From assembly GCF_030272615.1 (NCBI RefSeq), contig NC_081414.1:780496119-780560118 (forward strand): a stretch of DNA of 64,000 nucleotides, given 5' to 3'. The DNA comes from Cryptomeria japonica (Eukaryota > Streptophyta > Pinopsida > Cupressales > Cupressaceae). Made by a program: the position numbers and the translations under genes. Numbering within the stretch: the stretch's first letter is position 1; each line of letters begins with the position of its first letter. Below, one piece after another: positions 11,462 through 22,075 of this stretch. A model generated the notes under the pieces. That model was given only the letters and a program-made list of their open reading frames with translations, did no database searches and had not been told where the DNA came from.

Positions 11462-12871
11462 TGTTAATCTTAGATGATCCGGTTAATATTGAGACGGGGT
11501 GTGAATCAGTATTAACAATAATTTCAAACTCAAAAATTTAACTTATAAAACTTCTTCAAATCAAACATAAACCAGTAATAAACTCTTTACCATTACCAAT
11601 AATCATTGATAAGCAGCTGTTAAATCAGTTTATGAGAATAATTGATTAAGTGTTCATCAATATGCATAAACTAAAAGTAAAACATAATAGCATATAAAAA
11701 CATTCATCATATCAACACCATGTTTTTCATGTGGAAACCCAAATAAGGAAAAACCATGGTGGGAATTGGTACCCACAAAAAATGTGCACTCTTTTAGAAT
11801 GCACCTTGTTAGGAGTGTAGCCTGGTTAGAACCTTACAATGATGCCCCATTAGGAGTCACCCGATTAAGAGATTTAGATGATGAGCCCTTTTAGGAGATT
11901 TGACCTATTAGGATCAACCTTGCAAGAGGATTTAACAATCAGATGTTGAGCTACCTGGTTAAGGGATTTACAATGTAAGGCCTGTTAGGACCTACCCAGT
12001 TAAGGGATTTTGACTGTTGCAATTGTTAGAGAACAATAGTGAATGATCTAGGTACAACACTTAACTGCTTTCTTGATCAGATTCAATTAAACTCCAAATC
12101 TGCTACTCTCTAGCAAATCTCATACTTTGGGTCAACTTCACACTTTTCTAAAAACCACCAACACAACAAACATCAATTGTACCAACATAAATAGCCTTTT
12201 CAACTTAGTCGGTTACAAAACCCTAAGACTTACAACATATATCATCACAAATATTTTACAAATCATTACAAATCATCATTGATCATCATGTGGATCATTA
12301 TAATCAATTAAAAATCAATTACAACCATTGAATGATCATCGCATCACGATCTAATACAAAATCAAACCCTTAGAACACTCCGCTAAGCACTTTGCATATT
12401 CCCAAGAAATTTGCTCTCCAAACATGCTGAAACATCTTTCAAACACTTCATGCGATTTGTTCCATGATATCACCAATAGTTGAACTTGATGTAGATCACC
12501 GCCAAACCAAAAATTAGTACCGGTTAAGAGAATTATTTATTGGTCCTTAAACCCTTCTTAAACCCTAGAAAAAATACAACAAAAATGATGCGGTTTCGAT
12601 CAGATACATATTACAATGATACAAGATCACATTCCTAATTCACAGTTCACTATCTATAATATAGGTAAGGCATTTCCGGTAGACCAAAAAGACTTATATG
12701 ACAAAATACAACATAGTAAACATCAATTACCATCAATAACAACAAAAATAACTGGTCAAAGTCATCAGATCATGCAATCTCAATCTCTTCATCACAATGC
12801 CATCACAAATAGTCCTTTGCTAGTTCAATCACCATTCTTCATCTACATTAGTTATGTCAATCATGCCAACA
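11462..12871 (-). repeat. M1 5' LTR
   Basis: The 1,410-bp LTR runs TGTTAATC...CATGCCAACA. It contains the conserved block aaaaaccatggtggga (about 11750) and a longer run of AAGGGATTT/GTTAGGA repeats (11800-12010) than its partner at 5679-7013. Confidence 0.87.
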
Positions 12872-13655
12872 GTTTCCACTTCAAATCAAGAGTGAAAAAG
12901 TAGAAAAATTTGAAACAAATCTCAAAACAACATTCCTAGATCGATCATGGGTATGGGACTTAAGGTATGGTCATCTTCTGTTCAAAGGATTAAGTTTGTT
13001 ACAAAAAAAGAAAATGGTAAAAGGACTACCCCCAATTGAAGAGCCTTTGATTTCATGTGAAATTTGTATTTTGGATAAACAACATAGAGAAAAATTTCCA
13101 AAGGGAATGCCATATAAAGCATTGGCACCTTTATAACTTGTGCATACATATATATGTGGTCCAATGCAAGCACCATAACTAAGGGGGGAATATTTACTTT
13201 TTAACATTCATTGATGAATTTAGTAGGAAAACATCAATTTATTTACTTAAGAATAAATTAAAGCATTTAAAAAGTTGAAATAATTCAAATAAAATATGTT
13301 GTTGGATTATTGCAAGAATAATGGAACAAAAAAATAATTCACTACAAGCTGTACACCTCAATAGAATGGTGTTGCAATAGAACAATAATGGAGATGGTGA
13401 GAAGAATGTTGAAACACAAGAAATTACCTAATGAAAGTTGGGCCAAAGTAATAGCTTTTGCAGTCTACATCCTAAATAGGTGTCCGAAAAAAAGTGTAAA
13501 AGATAAGGTTCCACCACAAGCATGGAGTAGCAAGTATCATAGTGTATCTAATTTTAGAATATTTGGATGTGTTGCATTTGCACATGTGCCAAATGAAACA
13601 AGAGGAAAGTTGGATGATAAAGGAGAGAAATGCATTTTTATTGGTTATTATGAAC
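12872..13655 (+). pseudogene. Copia-H fragment 2: pre-integrase and integrase
   Basis: The fragment continues the Copia-H frame from 5678. It starts PLQIKSEKVEKFETNLK, then LRYGHLLFKGLSLL (pre-integrase, His/Cys zinc region CEICILDKQH), then CGPMQAP with stops in the first-Asp region. A clean C-terminal integrase segment (13388-13660) follows, with RRMLKHKKLPNESWAKV, NRCPKKS and FIGYYE. It is broken by stops near 13130-13400 and by E1 at 13655. The last five bases, tgaac, are E1's target duplication. Confidence 0.85.
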
Positions 13656-14510
13656 TGTAAAGCGGAAAATCGCGAGCGAACCCTAAGTGTTCCCCCCACC
13701 ACTCCGAGGAGAGGGGAAGGAGGTCACTAGGGTTGACGGTTTTCACTTAGAAGAGACTTTACATTCAAAAGAGGGGTTGAAACCCACAAGATCCAATCCC
13801 ACACAATGCAAGATTGGATTCTAAATGAGTTTCAAGGGTTAAGACAGCAAGGCTACCCTCTTTTGTAAAGAATGTAGATAGAAAGATTGAACTAGGAATG
13901 CATATAAAGTAAGAAAGATTCACTTATAAACAGAGATAGGGATACGGGATGAAGCTGCGGACCTGGAATTAGCAGTAAAATGTTGAGACAACACTGTCTT
14001 GCAAATTTGAGTGAAAGTTGACAAGACGATGGCGCCCGGCGTGCACACGGTCCTCCAAAAAATCCATGAAATGAAGGGGGATCTGTTCATCTCTGCACAA
14101 GGATTCCAGATCTTCAATTACAGCTGCGTACCTACAACCTACACATAGAAAAGAGAGGATGATTGGGGGGTTAAGGATTAGGGGTTTTCCCTTAGGTCAA
14201 ACCTCGGTTTTGGAATTAACCAAGAAATGAGAAATGTTGTAAATGTAAATGATTGTAATGTAAACAAGTACTGATACCTTGTTGTAAGAATGTTTGTATT
14301 CTTACATGCAAAGGTGTAAATGTTGTTGTATGTTGTATGTTGTATGTGATCTCCTCTTCAATGGTTGAATCCTTGTCTTGAATGCAACACTTAGCCTTGA
14401 ATGGAGACTTAGAATGATCAATTGCTTGAAGGAATGCTTGAATGCTTGAATATCGTTTCCGCATCTTGTACACATATGTCCTTCCTCCCCAAAATGGGAG
14501 AGGAAATTTA

Positions 14511-14520
14511 GTTTATATAC
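14511..14520 (-). promoter_or_regulatory. TATA box of E1 3' LTR
   Basis: The minus strand reads GTATATAAAC. Five of the six E LTRs carry the same sequence (21101-21110, 30989-30998, 49314-49323, 55864-55873); the copy at 24343-24352 is changed to TTATATAAAC. It lies about 120 bp downstream of the palindrome array in sense direction, as expected for the U3 promoter. The start site is not visible. Confidence 0.6.
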
Positions 14521-14642
14521 TTGTCAATTAGGGTTAAAAGACTGATTTTTCCAACCTTAGGCCGACCAGGAAACATTATTTTCCAATTTACAAACTAAAA
14601 GACCCAAAGCCCCATAAGAGACTGGGCCCAAAATAGGGCAAG

Positions 14643-14731
14643 GGACTAGGGCGCTGGGCGCCATGGTCCTGGGGGACCAGGGCACTAGGTGCCCTAGTCC
14701 TGAAGGACCAGGGCACTAGGTACCATGGTCC
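14643..14731 (-). repeat. Tandem palindromes in E1 3' LTR (31-bp period)
   Basis: Three 27-nt imperfect palindromes begin at 14643, 14674 and 14705, exactly 31 bp apart. The first reads GGACTAGGGCGCTGGGCGCC and then ATGGTCC. Each can fold as a GC-rich hairpin, with GGAC(C/T) pairing to GGTCC around a GGCGCC-like core. They lie upstream of the TATA box. Confidence 0.85.
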
Positions 14732-14902
14732 CACCTCCAGGGACAGCAGAGTGCAAGGAGGATCAGGCCAGGGTGCTGAAAAATGCAGTTTTTGATGTCA
14801 TGAACAAGTTTCGGGGTCTCCATTCAGGTTCAGTGTTGCGTCGCCATCGTGGAAACCTAAATACGGTCGAAATTGCAAGTGTCACAATTTTAGGATGTTA
14901 CA

Positions 14903-15664
14903 TTTAGCCCCCACTTTAGCGGGAGTATAAGTGTACGCTCATACTTCTGGTAAAGTACAAGGAAACAACATTGAAAGACTTTCACGACGTCAAGGAGGCA
15001 AGATACACCAAGCCCCCAGTGGACTAAGGATCTTATGACTTCAATTGACAAAGTAAAAGGGAAGATCATGGGGGAGAACCATGACTATCAGTAGTAAGGT
15101 TCCCTCACTACGAGTCATGCAAGAGAAATATCAAAAAATTTCAAGGCAAAGCTAAGTTTGCCAAGAAATTTTCAAGTATCCTGAAGGGATAGATGGGGTG
15201 TATGTGCCCCTATGTTAAAGCGATCGCACATGCCTCAACAGGAGTGATTGCTTTAAGGTAGTGATACATATAGGAAATGAGAAGGAAAGGAGCACATTAT
15301 CACAAGGATTTAGCCCCCAAGTGTGAGATAAACCCAAGGATAATAGACACAAAACACAAAGCACGAGGTGACTTCACTTTCCTCGGGGTCAGTATGTTGT
15401 ATGATAATTCATGTATATCATATGTATGTATGCATAATTGTTCTTCATTCCCCAATCAAGGAAGGTCACCTAGAAGAAGGGAACAAATGTGTCTTTTGAG
15501 TCAACATGAGAGAGACCAAAAGAGATCTCAATGCTTTGCATCATCCTCAAGTAGACAACACTAAGGACAACAAATAGAAGAATGAGAATAACACATAGAA
15601 GAAGTAACAAAAGAGAGGAGGAAAGAGTCTACTATGCTAATGAAACTAGTCTAGCACGTCATCT
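14903..15664 (-). other. E1 polypurine tract and 3' noncoding region
   Basis: The minus strand reads TAAAGTGGGGGCTAAA immediately before the LTR start TGTAACATCC, a good polypurine tract (14903-14918). The next 0.74 kb shows no coding frame. The same stretch is present in E2 (24736 on) and E3 (49645 on) with high similarity, including GGGGGCTAAATC near 15310, a second G-run. Confidence 0.75.
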
Positions 15665-16095
15665 ACCCCCCGATCTTGCTAATCAATGTTTCGGGAAGGC
15701 AGGGAACATGCTAGAGGAGGAACATCCAACACAGCAGATGGAGCTATCACAAGATCCAAACAAGGGCTATGTTCATGTTCCAAGCCACGTTGTTCTTGTC
15801 TAGGAGCTAGGATAAGTGCTTTAGAAAATTCGTTAGATAAATGGTTATCAACATCAACATATTCATATTCACTATCATAATGAAAAGAAGTAATATTTTC
15901 ATCATGAATAACATTTTCATCTATATCATCATCAAGATTTATAAAAATAGGATCTTTAACTCGAACAGGATCAAGATCATCATGCATCTTATGTTTAGGA
16001 GATTTTGGAGAAAATGGAATAATGCTTGTTGAAGGTGTTTTTGGGGATTGCAAAGTTTGAGAAGCAGCTGCTTGAGCTCTAAGACGACGCTTTCA
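15665..16095 (-). pseudogene. C-terminal part of the E1 gag-protease frame, cut off by stops
   Basis: In E3 the long frame continues past the residues matching the end of the E1 ORF, through RSARERRRKRRLRAQAAA and an acidic segment (VRVKDPIFINLDDDIDENV). In E1 two consecutive CGA codons are TGA here (SAHER then two stops, 16090-16095). The downstream residues remain in the same frame as an orphan stretch (15679-16053: DPIFINLDDDIDENVIHDEN). Function of this tail is unknown; a very basic stretch is followed by a very acidic one. Confidence 0.75.
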
Positions 16096-18984
16096 TCAGC
16101 GTTCATGTGCAGAATGATTTCGTCTAGTCTTAGTAGGAAGTTGAGAAGATTGAAAAGGAGGAATGTTCTCATCCTTATCACTTGGGTGTTTAGGTTGTGG
16201 TCTCTTAGGCTGGATAATAGGAGAAGAGGAAGGTCTCTTCTCTTTATAAAAGGAAGGAGGAGGAACTGCTCCATATAAAGGAGGAATATTTGGTTTAGGA
16301 AGGAGACCAAGTCCATCATTACGAGGAGGTATAGGTCTACTTTTAGAAAGTTTATTAGGCATAGATATAGTCACATCCATAGGAATGGGTTGGGAATCTT
16401 CTTGAGGAAAGACATTAGTTTTATCTTTCAAAGGAAGAACTTCCTTCTCAAGAACGATAGGAATATCAAGTTTGGGTGTTCTAGGTTCACTTAGAGATAG
16501 GATCATATCTGTTTTCCACTTTTGATAAGATTTGAAAAGATGATCACTTCGTGGAGGAAGAGATTGGAATTGTTTAGGCCAAAAATAATCAATAGGAACG
16601 CTAGAAGTTCTTTCAACTGGTTTAAAGAGACTATGATTGACAGTAACAACTTCACCATTATGGGGAAATTTCAAACACTTGTGAATAGGAGAAGGAATAG
16701 CTTTCATGGAAGATAGCCAAGGATAGCCTAGCTTTACACGAAATTGTTCAGATGAAGGAATAATAGCAAAGTTCACATCAAGGGATTTGTTATGGACCTC
16801 AATAGGTAATGTAATAGAACCAATTGTAGGAGAAGAGAATGCATCAAATAATTTCACAACAACATTTGTTTTGTCATAGATCACTTGATTCAATTGTAAT
16901 GTAAAGAGAAATTCTTCAGTAATAACATTAACCATGCAAGAAGAATCAATAAGCACTCCATGGCAAGGTGTATTCTTGACTTTTGCAACTATATATAAAG
17001 GACCATTAGGTGCCTTAATAGTTTCACTAGAATCAAATGTGATGGAAGGTTCATTAGGGTTTTCTTGCTGCTCTACAAAGTTAATCACATTCGGAGTCAT
17101 AGACACAAGACCATCAGATGAGAAAGAGGAATCATTAGTCTCAATCACATTAGAGGTATGAGAAGGTAATGGATTAGTACAAATCTTAAGATTTTGGTTA
17201 GGAGGAGCTACAGATGTATTGCCTTTATCATTCACACCTGAAACAGAGATAGTATTATTATCATTCAAATATTGAATTTTACCCTTTAAAGCAAAACATT
17301 TTTCAGTATCATGCCCAGATTGACGATGAAATTGACAAAAAGATTTGTTATCAAAATAGGGTGAATTAATCTTTGTAGGATTGACTTGCTTTATAGGAGG
17401 GAGAGTAAGCACATTTTGTTCCAATAACTTATTCATAATACTATGCAATGATTCATTCAAAGGAGTAAACTTTCTTTCTTTCTTGAAAAACTTAGAAATA
17501 GGAGGCACACCTGATGCTGCATTCACATTGTTGATTATGTTTTCATTGAATTTAATGGACTCTCTGTTCGGTTTAAACTTCCCAAATGGTTGTTGACTAC
17601 TATCACCCTTATCACTCGGAGCCATAGGATTTGCTTGTTCCATTTGACTCATAGTTAGTTGATAATTGTGAAGAGTTGCACACAACTGTTGGAAAGAAGT
17701 AACCTCAGAAAACAGGAGTTTTTCTCTAATGTCTTTTTGTAAATTAGAAATAAAGATTCTTTGAATATCATTGTCAGGCACTGGAAAAGAAATTTGAGCA
17801 TACAAATGCTTATATCTACCAATGAAATCAGTCATTTTTTCTGTAACACCTTGTTTACAATGCATTAAATCAATCAAAGTAACTTTAGGACTTATATTGT
17901 TTTGAAATTGTTGAATGAAAGCATTTGCCAGTTGTTCGAAAGAAGTAATAGAATAGGAAGGAAACGAGCAATACCATTGTAGGGCTTTGTCTCTTAATGT
18001 TCTATTAAACAGTTTTGCAAGCAACCTTTGGTCATAAGCAAAATCAGTATATATTGTTTGAAAAGTCTTAACATGTGTTAGAGGATCACCCTTACCATTA
18101 TAAAGCTCCAAATGAAGACTTTCAACATGTTTAGGAGGGATAGCTCCAACAATGTCAAGAGAAAGTGGGCTTGCAACATCAAATGTGGGCACACTAAACT
18201 TAGATTGATTCATAGAGGCAATTTGTTGCCGTAAAGAAGAGATAGTTTGTGCAAGATTGTTAATGGTCACTTCAGTCGAAGAGTTCATATTAGATGTGTT
18301 AGATTGTGATGGAGGTATTATGTTATTGAAAGAAGGTATTGATTGAGAATAAGGTGGTGGGACACTATGATAGTTAGTCATAGGAGATGAGTGGAAAAGA
18401 GGAGCACTACAAGGAGGAATGGAATGGTTGAATGAATTGCCCCCTTGCACCAGGTTCATTTGTGGAGATGTAATAGGAACACTCATTGAAGGAATGAATG
18501 AAGAAGTCAGATTGAATGAAGGAAGAGGGTTAATTGAAGAGGAAGGATTGCCCCCATGACTGGTGATCATAGGGGGAATGTCTTGTATAGAAGTAGTCAT
18601 TATGTTTGATGTAAAGGTAGGTATACTAGCAATAGAAGTTGTTAAAGGAACAAAATGATTGACTTGAGTAGGAGGTTGTGTATAACCCAAAGTTTTAGCA
18701 CAACTCTTCATAGGCATCACATTCAAATCCACAATGTGTGCAATACCACGCAAAATATCAATTCCATTCTTATCACTTTGAACCATAAGTTTTAGACCCT
18801 CAATTAATGAAAGAGCTTGACTATAAGGATACTCTTGAGACATCCATTGCTGAAAATCATCAAATTGGTTATCCAATTTTGAAAGTTGTTCTACAGAAAC
18901 TTCATGGAGAGCTTCTTCATCATTAGGAGGATTAGAGGAATTACCCGTGTCCTCGTTAAAAAGGCTATTCAAATTAGGTTCCAT
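16096..18984 (-). CDS. E1 gag-protease-like protein, 962 aa open frame
   Basis: This is the longest clean frame in the window. Approximate residues: 1-100 an acidic N-terminal region (QLSKLDNQFDDFQQWM, DKNGIDILRGIAHIV); 101-260 a Pro/Ser/Asn-rich low-complexity region; 275-450 the gag core (LELYNGKGDPLTHVKTF, LRDKALQWY, FQQLCATL), typical of plant Ty3/gypsy gag; 550-563 a Cys-X2-His-X4-His-X4-Cys knuckle (CQFHRQSGHDTEKC), the form seen in Tat/Athila-type gag; 662-785 a retropepsin-like domain with LIDSSCMVNVI and VKLGYPWLSSM. The protease site has Asp but not the usual D-T/S-G. The ancestral start was probably 19074, as in E3 at 53824, but a CGA-to-TGA change there leaves M at 18984 as first Met. 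It would form virus-like particles and bind element RNA; protease activity is doubtful. No pol follows. Confidence 0.88.
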   Translation of the reverse strand: MEPNLNSLFNEDTGNSSNPPNDEEALHEVSVEQLSKLDNQFDDFQQWMSQEYPYSQALSLIEGLKLMVQSDKNGIDILRGIAHIVDLNVMPMKSCAKTLGYTQPPTQVNHFVPLTTSIASIPTFTSNIMTTSIQDIPPMITSHGGNPSSSINPLPSFNLTSSFIPSMSVPITSPQMNLVQGGNSFNHSIPPCSAPLFHSSPMTNYHSVPPPYSQSIPSFNNIIPPSQSNTSNMNSSTEVTINNLAQTISSLRQQIASMNQSKFSVPTFDVASPLSLDIVGAIPPKHVESLHLELYNGKGDPLTHVKTFQTIYTDFAYDQRLLAKLFNRTLRDKALQWYCSFPSYSITSFEQLANAFIQQFQNNISPKVTLIDLMHCKQGVTEKMTDFIGRYKHLYAQISFPVPDNDIQRIFISNLQKDIREKLLFSEVTSFQQLCATLHNYQLTMSQMEQANPMAPSDKGDSSQQPFGKFKPNRESIKFNENIINNVNAASGVPPISKFFKKERKFTPLNESLHSIMNKLLEQNVLTLPPIKQVNPTKINSPYFDNKSFCQFHRQSGHDTEKCFALKGKIQYLNDNNTISVSGVNDKGNTSVAPPNQNLKICTNPLPSHTSNVIETNDSSFSSDGLVSMTPNVINFVEQQENPNEPSITFDSSETIKAPNGPLYIVAKVKNTPCHGVLIDSSCMVNVITEEFLFTLQLNQVIYDKTNVVVKLFDAFSSPTIGSITLPIEVHNKSLDVNFAIIPSSEQFRVKLGYPWLSSMKAIPSPIHKCLKFPHNGEVVTVNHSLFKPVERTSSVPIDYFWPKQFQSLPPRSDHLFKSYQKWKTDMILSLSEPRTPKLDIPIVLEKEVLPLKDKTNVFPQEDSQPIPMDVTISMPNKLSKSRPIPPRNDGLGLLPKPNIPPLYGAVPPPSFYKEKRPSSSPIIQPKRPQPKHPSDKDENIPPFQSSQLPTKTRRNHSAHER

Positions 18985-19201
18985 CTCCTCGATAATTAAA
19001 CCTTGGAAAGACTTAATTCTATGGCTTCATCTAACGGGAATAGTGTAAGTAGGGCTTATTGTTGTAAAACTCATGCACTAGAGAGAGAGAGAAGATTTTG
19101 AATTTAGAGGTAGCAAATTTCAGTAAAATCAGCCAATCTCCTAGATTTAAGCTGTTAAATGCAGTCATGACAATCTCCCAAAATTTCAGAAAAAATGTCA
19201 G

Positions 19202-19231
19202 GGACCGTGGCGCTCGGGGTGCACATAGTCC
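19202..19231 (-). other. Leader hairpin 1 of E1
   Basis: On the plus strand GGACCGTGGCGCTCGG is followed by GGTGCACATAGTCC. The arms are GGACCGTG and CATAGTCC (a perfect CACGGTCC in E2 and E3). The loop holds the 6-bp palindrome GTGCAC. The counterparts are 29069-29099 (E2) and 53952-53982 (E3). Confidence 0.6.
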
Positions 19232-19823
19232 TCGCAACTTTTTTCAAAATTTTCAGGGATGAAAGTTATGATGATTTTAAAGCTAATCTGAAAAAATTGA
19301 GTGATTTTACGATCTGTAGATAGGCCAAATTAAAGTTGCAATCTCAAAATTGAACCCTACCAAGATTGTTGAAAAATGGAAAATTTGAATTTTGAAAAAG
19401 AGAGGGAAACTGAAATTTTGAATTTTATGATTTTAGAGGGAATACCAAAAGCAATGCAAGTTTTGAAATTTAAAAGTTGACTCAATTTCATGCAAAATTC
19501 AATTTTGAAAGAGAAAATCAAAGTTGGTGTAATTAAACGCTTAATTTCAAAACTCACAAATTGCAAGAATTTGAATAAAGCACTGAAATTTTGAATGAAT
19601 GCCAACACACTTTTCAAATTTAGAACAGTAAGAACACAATTTTGACACAAAATTTCAATTTCAACAATTTTTGAATGATTAGAAGCCTTAGTCCAAGCAA
19701 TCCATAGACCAACTCTGACTTTAATTTTGAAAGTGTTAAAATTGATGAAATCAGCCAAAATTCTGGATTTTAGCAGAAAAATAAAGTAAGATCTAACTCC
19801 TGAAATTTTGGAAAAAATGTCGG

Positions 19824-19853
19824 GGACGATGGCGCTCAGGGTGCACACAGTCC
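19824..19853 (-). other. Leader hairpin 2 of E1
   Basis: This is a second copy of the same box, GGACGATGGCGCTCAG then GGTGCACACAGTCC. Counterparts are 29693-29722 (E2) and 54575-54605 (E3). In E3 an extra A turns GTGCAC into GTGCAAC. Confidence 0.6.
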
Positions 19854-20232
19854 TCGCAACATTTTTCCAAATTTTCAGGGATAAAAGATATTATGATTTT
19901 GTTGCGGAATCCAAAGTTACAGCTGATTTGGAGATGTTTTGATTAGTGAAATTATCAGCCAAAGGTTGAATCAAGGAGGTTTTAAAAATTAGGGTTTTGA
20001 CACTTAACCACTGAATTTTTAGAATTAAAGCACAAATATGAATTGATAATTTGCAATAGAATGGTAGATCTGAAACAAGCATTAACAATTAAACATTTCA
20101 CAAGCTCAACTACTAAAAAGAAAATTTAGGGTTTTTATGCAATTAACCTCTAAAATTTGCAAAAGATCAAACATGGAAATGTAATCAAGGCATCCAATTT
20201 TTAGATCTAACCATGAATAATCAGAAAGGATG

Positions 20233-20250
20233 TTCACGTCGGGTTCACCA
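20233..20250 (-). other. E1 primer-binding site, non-Met type
   Basis: The minus strand reads TGGTGAACCCGACGTGAA three bases inside the LTR end at 20254. It is identical in E3 (54978-54995), has small changes in E2 (30107-30124), and is also found in G0 (4087-4104). It implies a tRNA ending ...GTCGGGTTCACCA. I cannot name that tRNA with confidence. Confidence 0.75.
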
Positions 20251-20253
20251 AAA

Positions 20254-21492
20254 TGTAAAGTGGAAAATCATGAGCAAACCCTAAGTGTTCCCCCCACCAC
20301 TCCAAGGAGAGGGGAAGGAGGTCACTAGGGTTGACGGTTTTCACTTAGAAGAGACTTTACATTCAAAAGAGGGGTTGAAACCCACAAGATCCAATCCCAC
20401 ACAATGCAAGATTGGATTCTAAATGAGTTTCAAGGGTTAAACAGCAAGGCTAGCCTCTTTTGTAAAGAATGTAGATAGAAAGATTGAACTAGGAATGCAT
20501 ATAAAGTAAGAAAGATTCGCTTATAAAAAGAGATAGGGATATGGGATGAAGCTGCGGACCTAGAATTAGCAGTAAAATGTCAAGATGATGCTGTCCTGCA
20601 AATTTGAGTGAAAGTTGATGGGACGATGGCACCCGGGGTGCACATGGTCCTCCAAAAAATCCGCAAAATGAAGGGGGATCTATTCGTCTCTGCAAGAGGA
20701 TTCCAGATCTTCAATTACAACTGCGTACCTGCAACCTACACACAGAAAAGCAAGGATGATTGGGGGGTTAAGGATTAGGGGTTTGCCCTTAGGTCAAACC
20801 TCGGTTTTGGAATTAACCAAGAAATGAGAAATGTTGTAAATGTAAATGATTGTAATGTAAACAAGTACTGATACCTTGTTGTAAGAATATTTGTATTCTT
20901 ACATGCGAAGGTGTAAATGTTGTTGTATGTTGTATGTGATCTCCTCTTCAATGGTTGAATCCTTGTCTTGAATGGAACACTTAGCCTTGAATGGAGACTT
21001 AGAATGATCAATTGCTTGAAGGAATGCTTGAATGCTTGAATATCGTTTCCACGTCTTGTACACATATGTCCTTCCTCCCCAAAATGGGAGAGGAAATGTA
21101 GTTTATATACTTGTCAATTAGGTTTAAAAGACTAATTTTTCTGACCTTAGGCCGACCAGGAAACATTATTTTCCAATTTGCAAACTAAAAGACCCGAAGC
21201 CCCATAAGAGACTAGGCCCAAAATAGGGCTAGGGACTAGGGCGCTAGGCGCCATGGTCCTGGGGGACCAGGGCACTGGGCGCCCTAGTCCTGAAGGACTA
21301 GGGTGCTGGGCGCCATGGTCCCACCTCCAGGGATAGCAGGGTGCAAGGAGGATCAGGCCAGGGTGTTGAAAAATGTAGTTTTTGATGTCATGAACAAGTT
21401 TTGGGGTCTCCATTCAGGTTCAGTGTTGCGTCACCATTGTTGAGACCTAAATGCGGTCGAAATTGCAAGTGTCGCAATTTTAGGACGCTACA
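20254..21492 (-). repeat. E1 5' LTR
   Basis: The 1,239-bp LTR runs TGTAAAGTGG...GGACGCTACA. In sense order it contains a palindrome array (21321 to 21233; three units at 31-bp period), the TATA box (21101-21110), TGAATGCT repeats (about 21020-21045) and a GGACGATGGCACCCGG box (20623-20652). It directly abuts the primer-binding site. Confidence 0.92.
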
Positions 21493-22075
21493 TGAACAAT
21501 CCAAAATTTATAGTTTGTTTAATCCTATCACCAAGAAAGTGATTATTAGTTGAAATGTTATATTTAGAGAAGAAGAATTTTGGGATGGAAGTATAGATAA
21601 AACAATTAAAGGTACTACAACAATACCTTATGATGAAGAGGAAGGAAAAGATCAAAGAAGCCAAGGAGATCAATCACATGAACAAGAAGGAACTCAAGAA
21701 GATGAGCTAGAACAAGGAGAATCACAAGTAAGTAATGACTCTAATCATACACTTGCATCATTAAGATCAAGAATTAGATGTAAGAAAACTATAAGTTTAC
21801 AAGAAATTTATGATCAAGGAGATGAAATAGATTTGCAATCAAACTTTTCTTTACATACTTATGATCCTGCATACTTTGAAGATGTAATTAAAGAATAGCA
21901 TTGGTTTAATGCAATGGATGAAGAAATGGAATCTATACAAAAGAATGACACATGGGAATTAGTATATTTTTCTAAACAAAAAGAATGCATAGGTGTGAAA
22001 TGGGTTTACAAGACTAAATTTAATGCAAATGGAGGTGTAGAAAAGTATAAGGCAAGGCTAGTAGACAAGGGATTC
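21493..22075 (+). pseudogene. Copia-H fragment 3: integrase end and start of reverse transcriptase
   Basis: The piece continues fragment 2 across E1. It starts EQSKIYSLFNPITKKVIIS, with one stop at TGA 21555 where Arg is expected, then VIFREEEFWDG. An acidic linker follows (DEEEGKDQRSQGDQ), then the start of copia reverse transcriptase: HWFNAMDEEMESIQKNDTWE, GVKWVYKTKFNANGGV, YKARLVDKGF. It stops at 22075 at the GY LTR and resumes at 60364. Another in-frame stop (TAG) is at 21896. Confidence 0.85.

Larger units (their letters stand above)
5679..12871 (-). mobile_element. M1: full-length but decayed Ty1/copia element
   Basis: The structure from the right is LTR (11462-12871), initiator-Met primer-binding site, gag, protease, integrase, reverse transcriptase, RNase H, polypurine tract and LTR (5679-7013). 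The order integrase before reverse transcriptase fixes it as Ty1/copia. Flanking 5-mers are gtttt (5674-5678) and gtttc (12872-12876), a target duplication with one change. The original gtttc restores the Copia-H codons for R-M-F-P-L. All pol frames are interrupted by stops and frameshifts, so it is not autonomous now. Confidence 0.88.
13656..14902 (-). repeat. E1 3' LTR
   Basis: The 1,247-bp LTR runs TGTAAAGCGG...GGATGTTACA. In sense order (right to left) it holds three 27-nt palindromes (14731 to 14643), a TATA box (14511-14520), repeats of TGAATGCT (about 14420-14450) and one more palindrome-like motif around 14029-14058. It matches 20254-21492 with scattered changes and a 7-8-bp length difference in a TGTATGT run. 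Confidence 0.92.
18985..20232 (-). other. E1 5' leader (noncoding, with two hairpins)
   Basis: The AT-rich leader of about 1.2 kb lies between the primer-binding site and gag. The first 90 nt upstream of M18984 encode the lost N-terminus. The rest has many AATTTTGAAATTT-like runs and no stable coding frame. Two hairpin-forming boxes (19202-19231 and 19824-19853) share a context: an AAATGTC(A/G)GGGAC flank on one side and TTTTTtc(A/C)AAATTTTCAGGGAT on the other. The layout is the same in E2 and E3, which suggests constraint or an ancient internal duplication of about 620 bp. Confidence 0.7.
13656..21492 (-). mobile_element. E1: gag-protease-only LTR retrotransposon, best-preserved copy
   Basis: The 7,837-bp element has LTRs at 13656-14902 and 20254-21492, flanked by tgaac (13651-13655 and 21493-21497). 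Removing it with one tgaac restores the Copia-H frame at FIGYYE/QSKIYSLFNP. The internal region is about 5.35 kb: primer-binding site, a 1.2-kb leader, one gag-protease frame, 0.75 kb of 3' noncoding sequence, and a polypurine tract. No reverse transcriptase, RNase H or integrase motif was found on either strand. It therefore resembles non-autonomous gag-carrying elements (the TR-GAG or LARD type of plants) and would need enzymes in trans. Confidence 0.92.

Noticed and set aside
14643-14731. Regular palindromic repeats as a possible CRISPR array
   Set aside because: Units are contiguous with 4-bp spacers, lie in a plant LTR, and occur at the same place in six LTRs.
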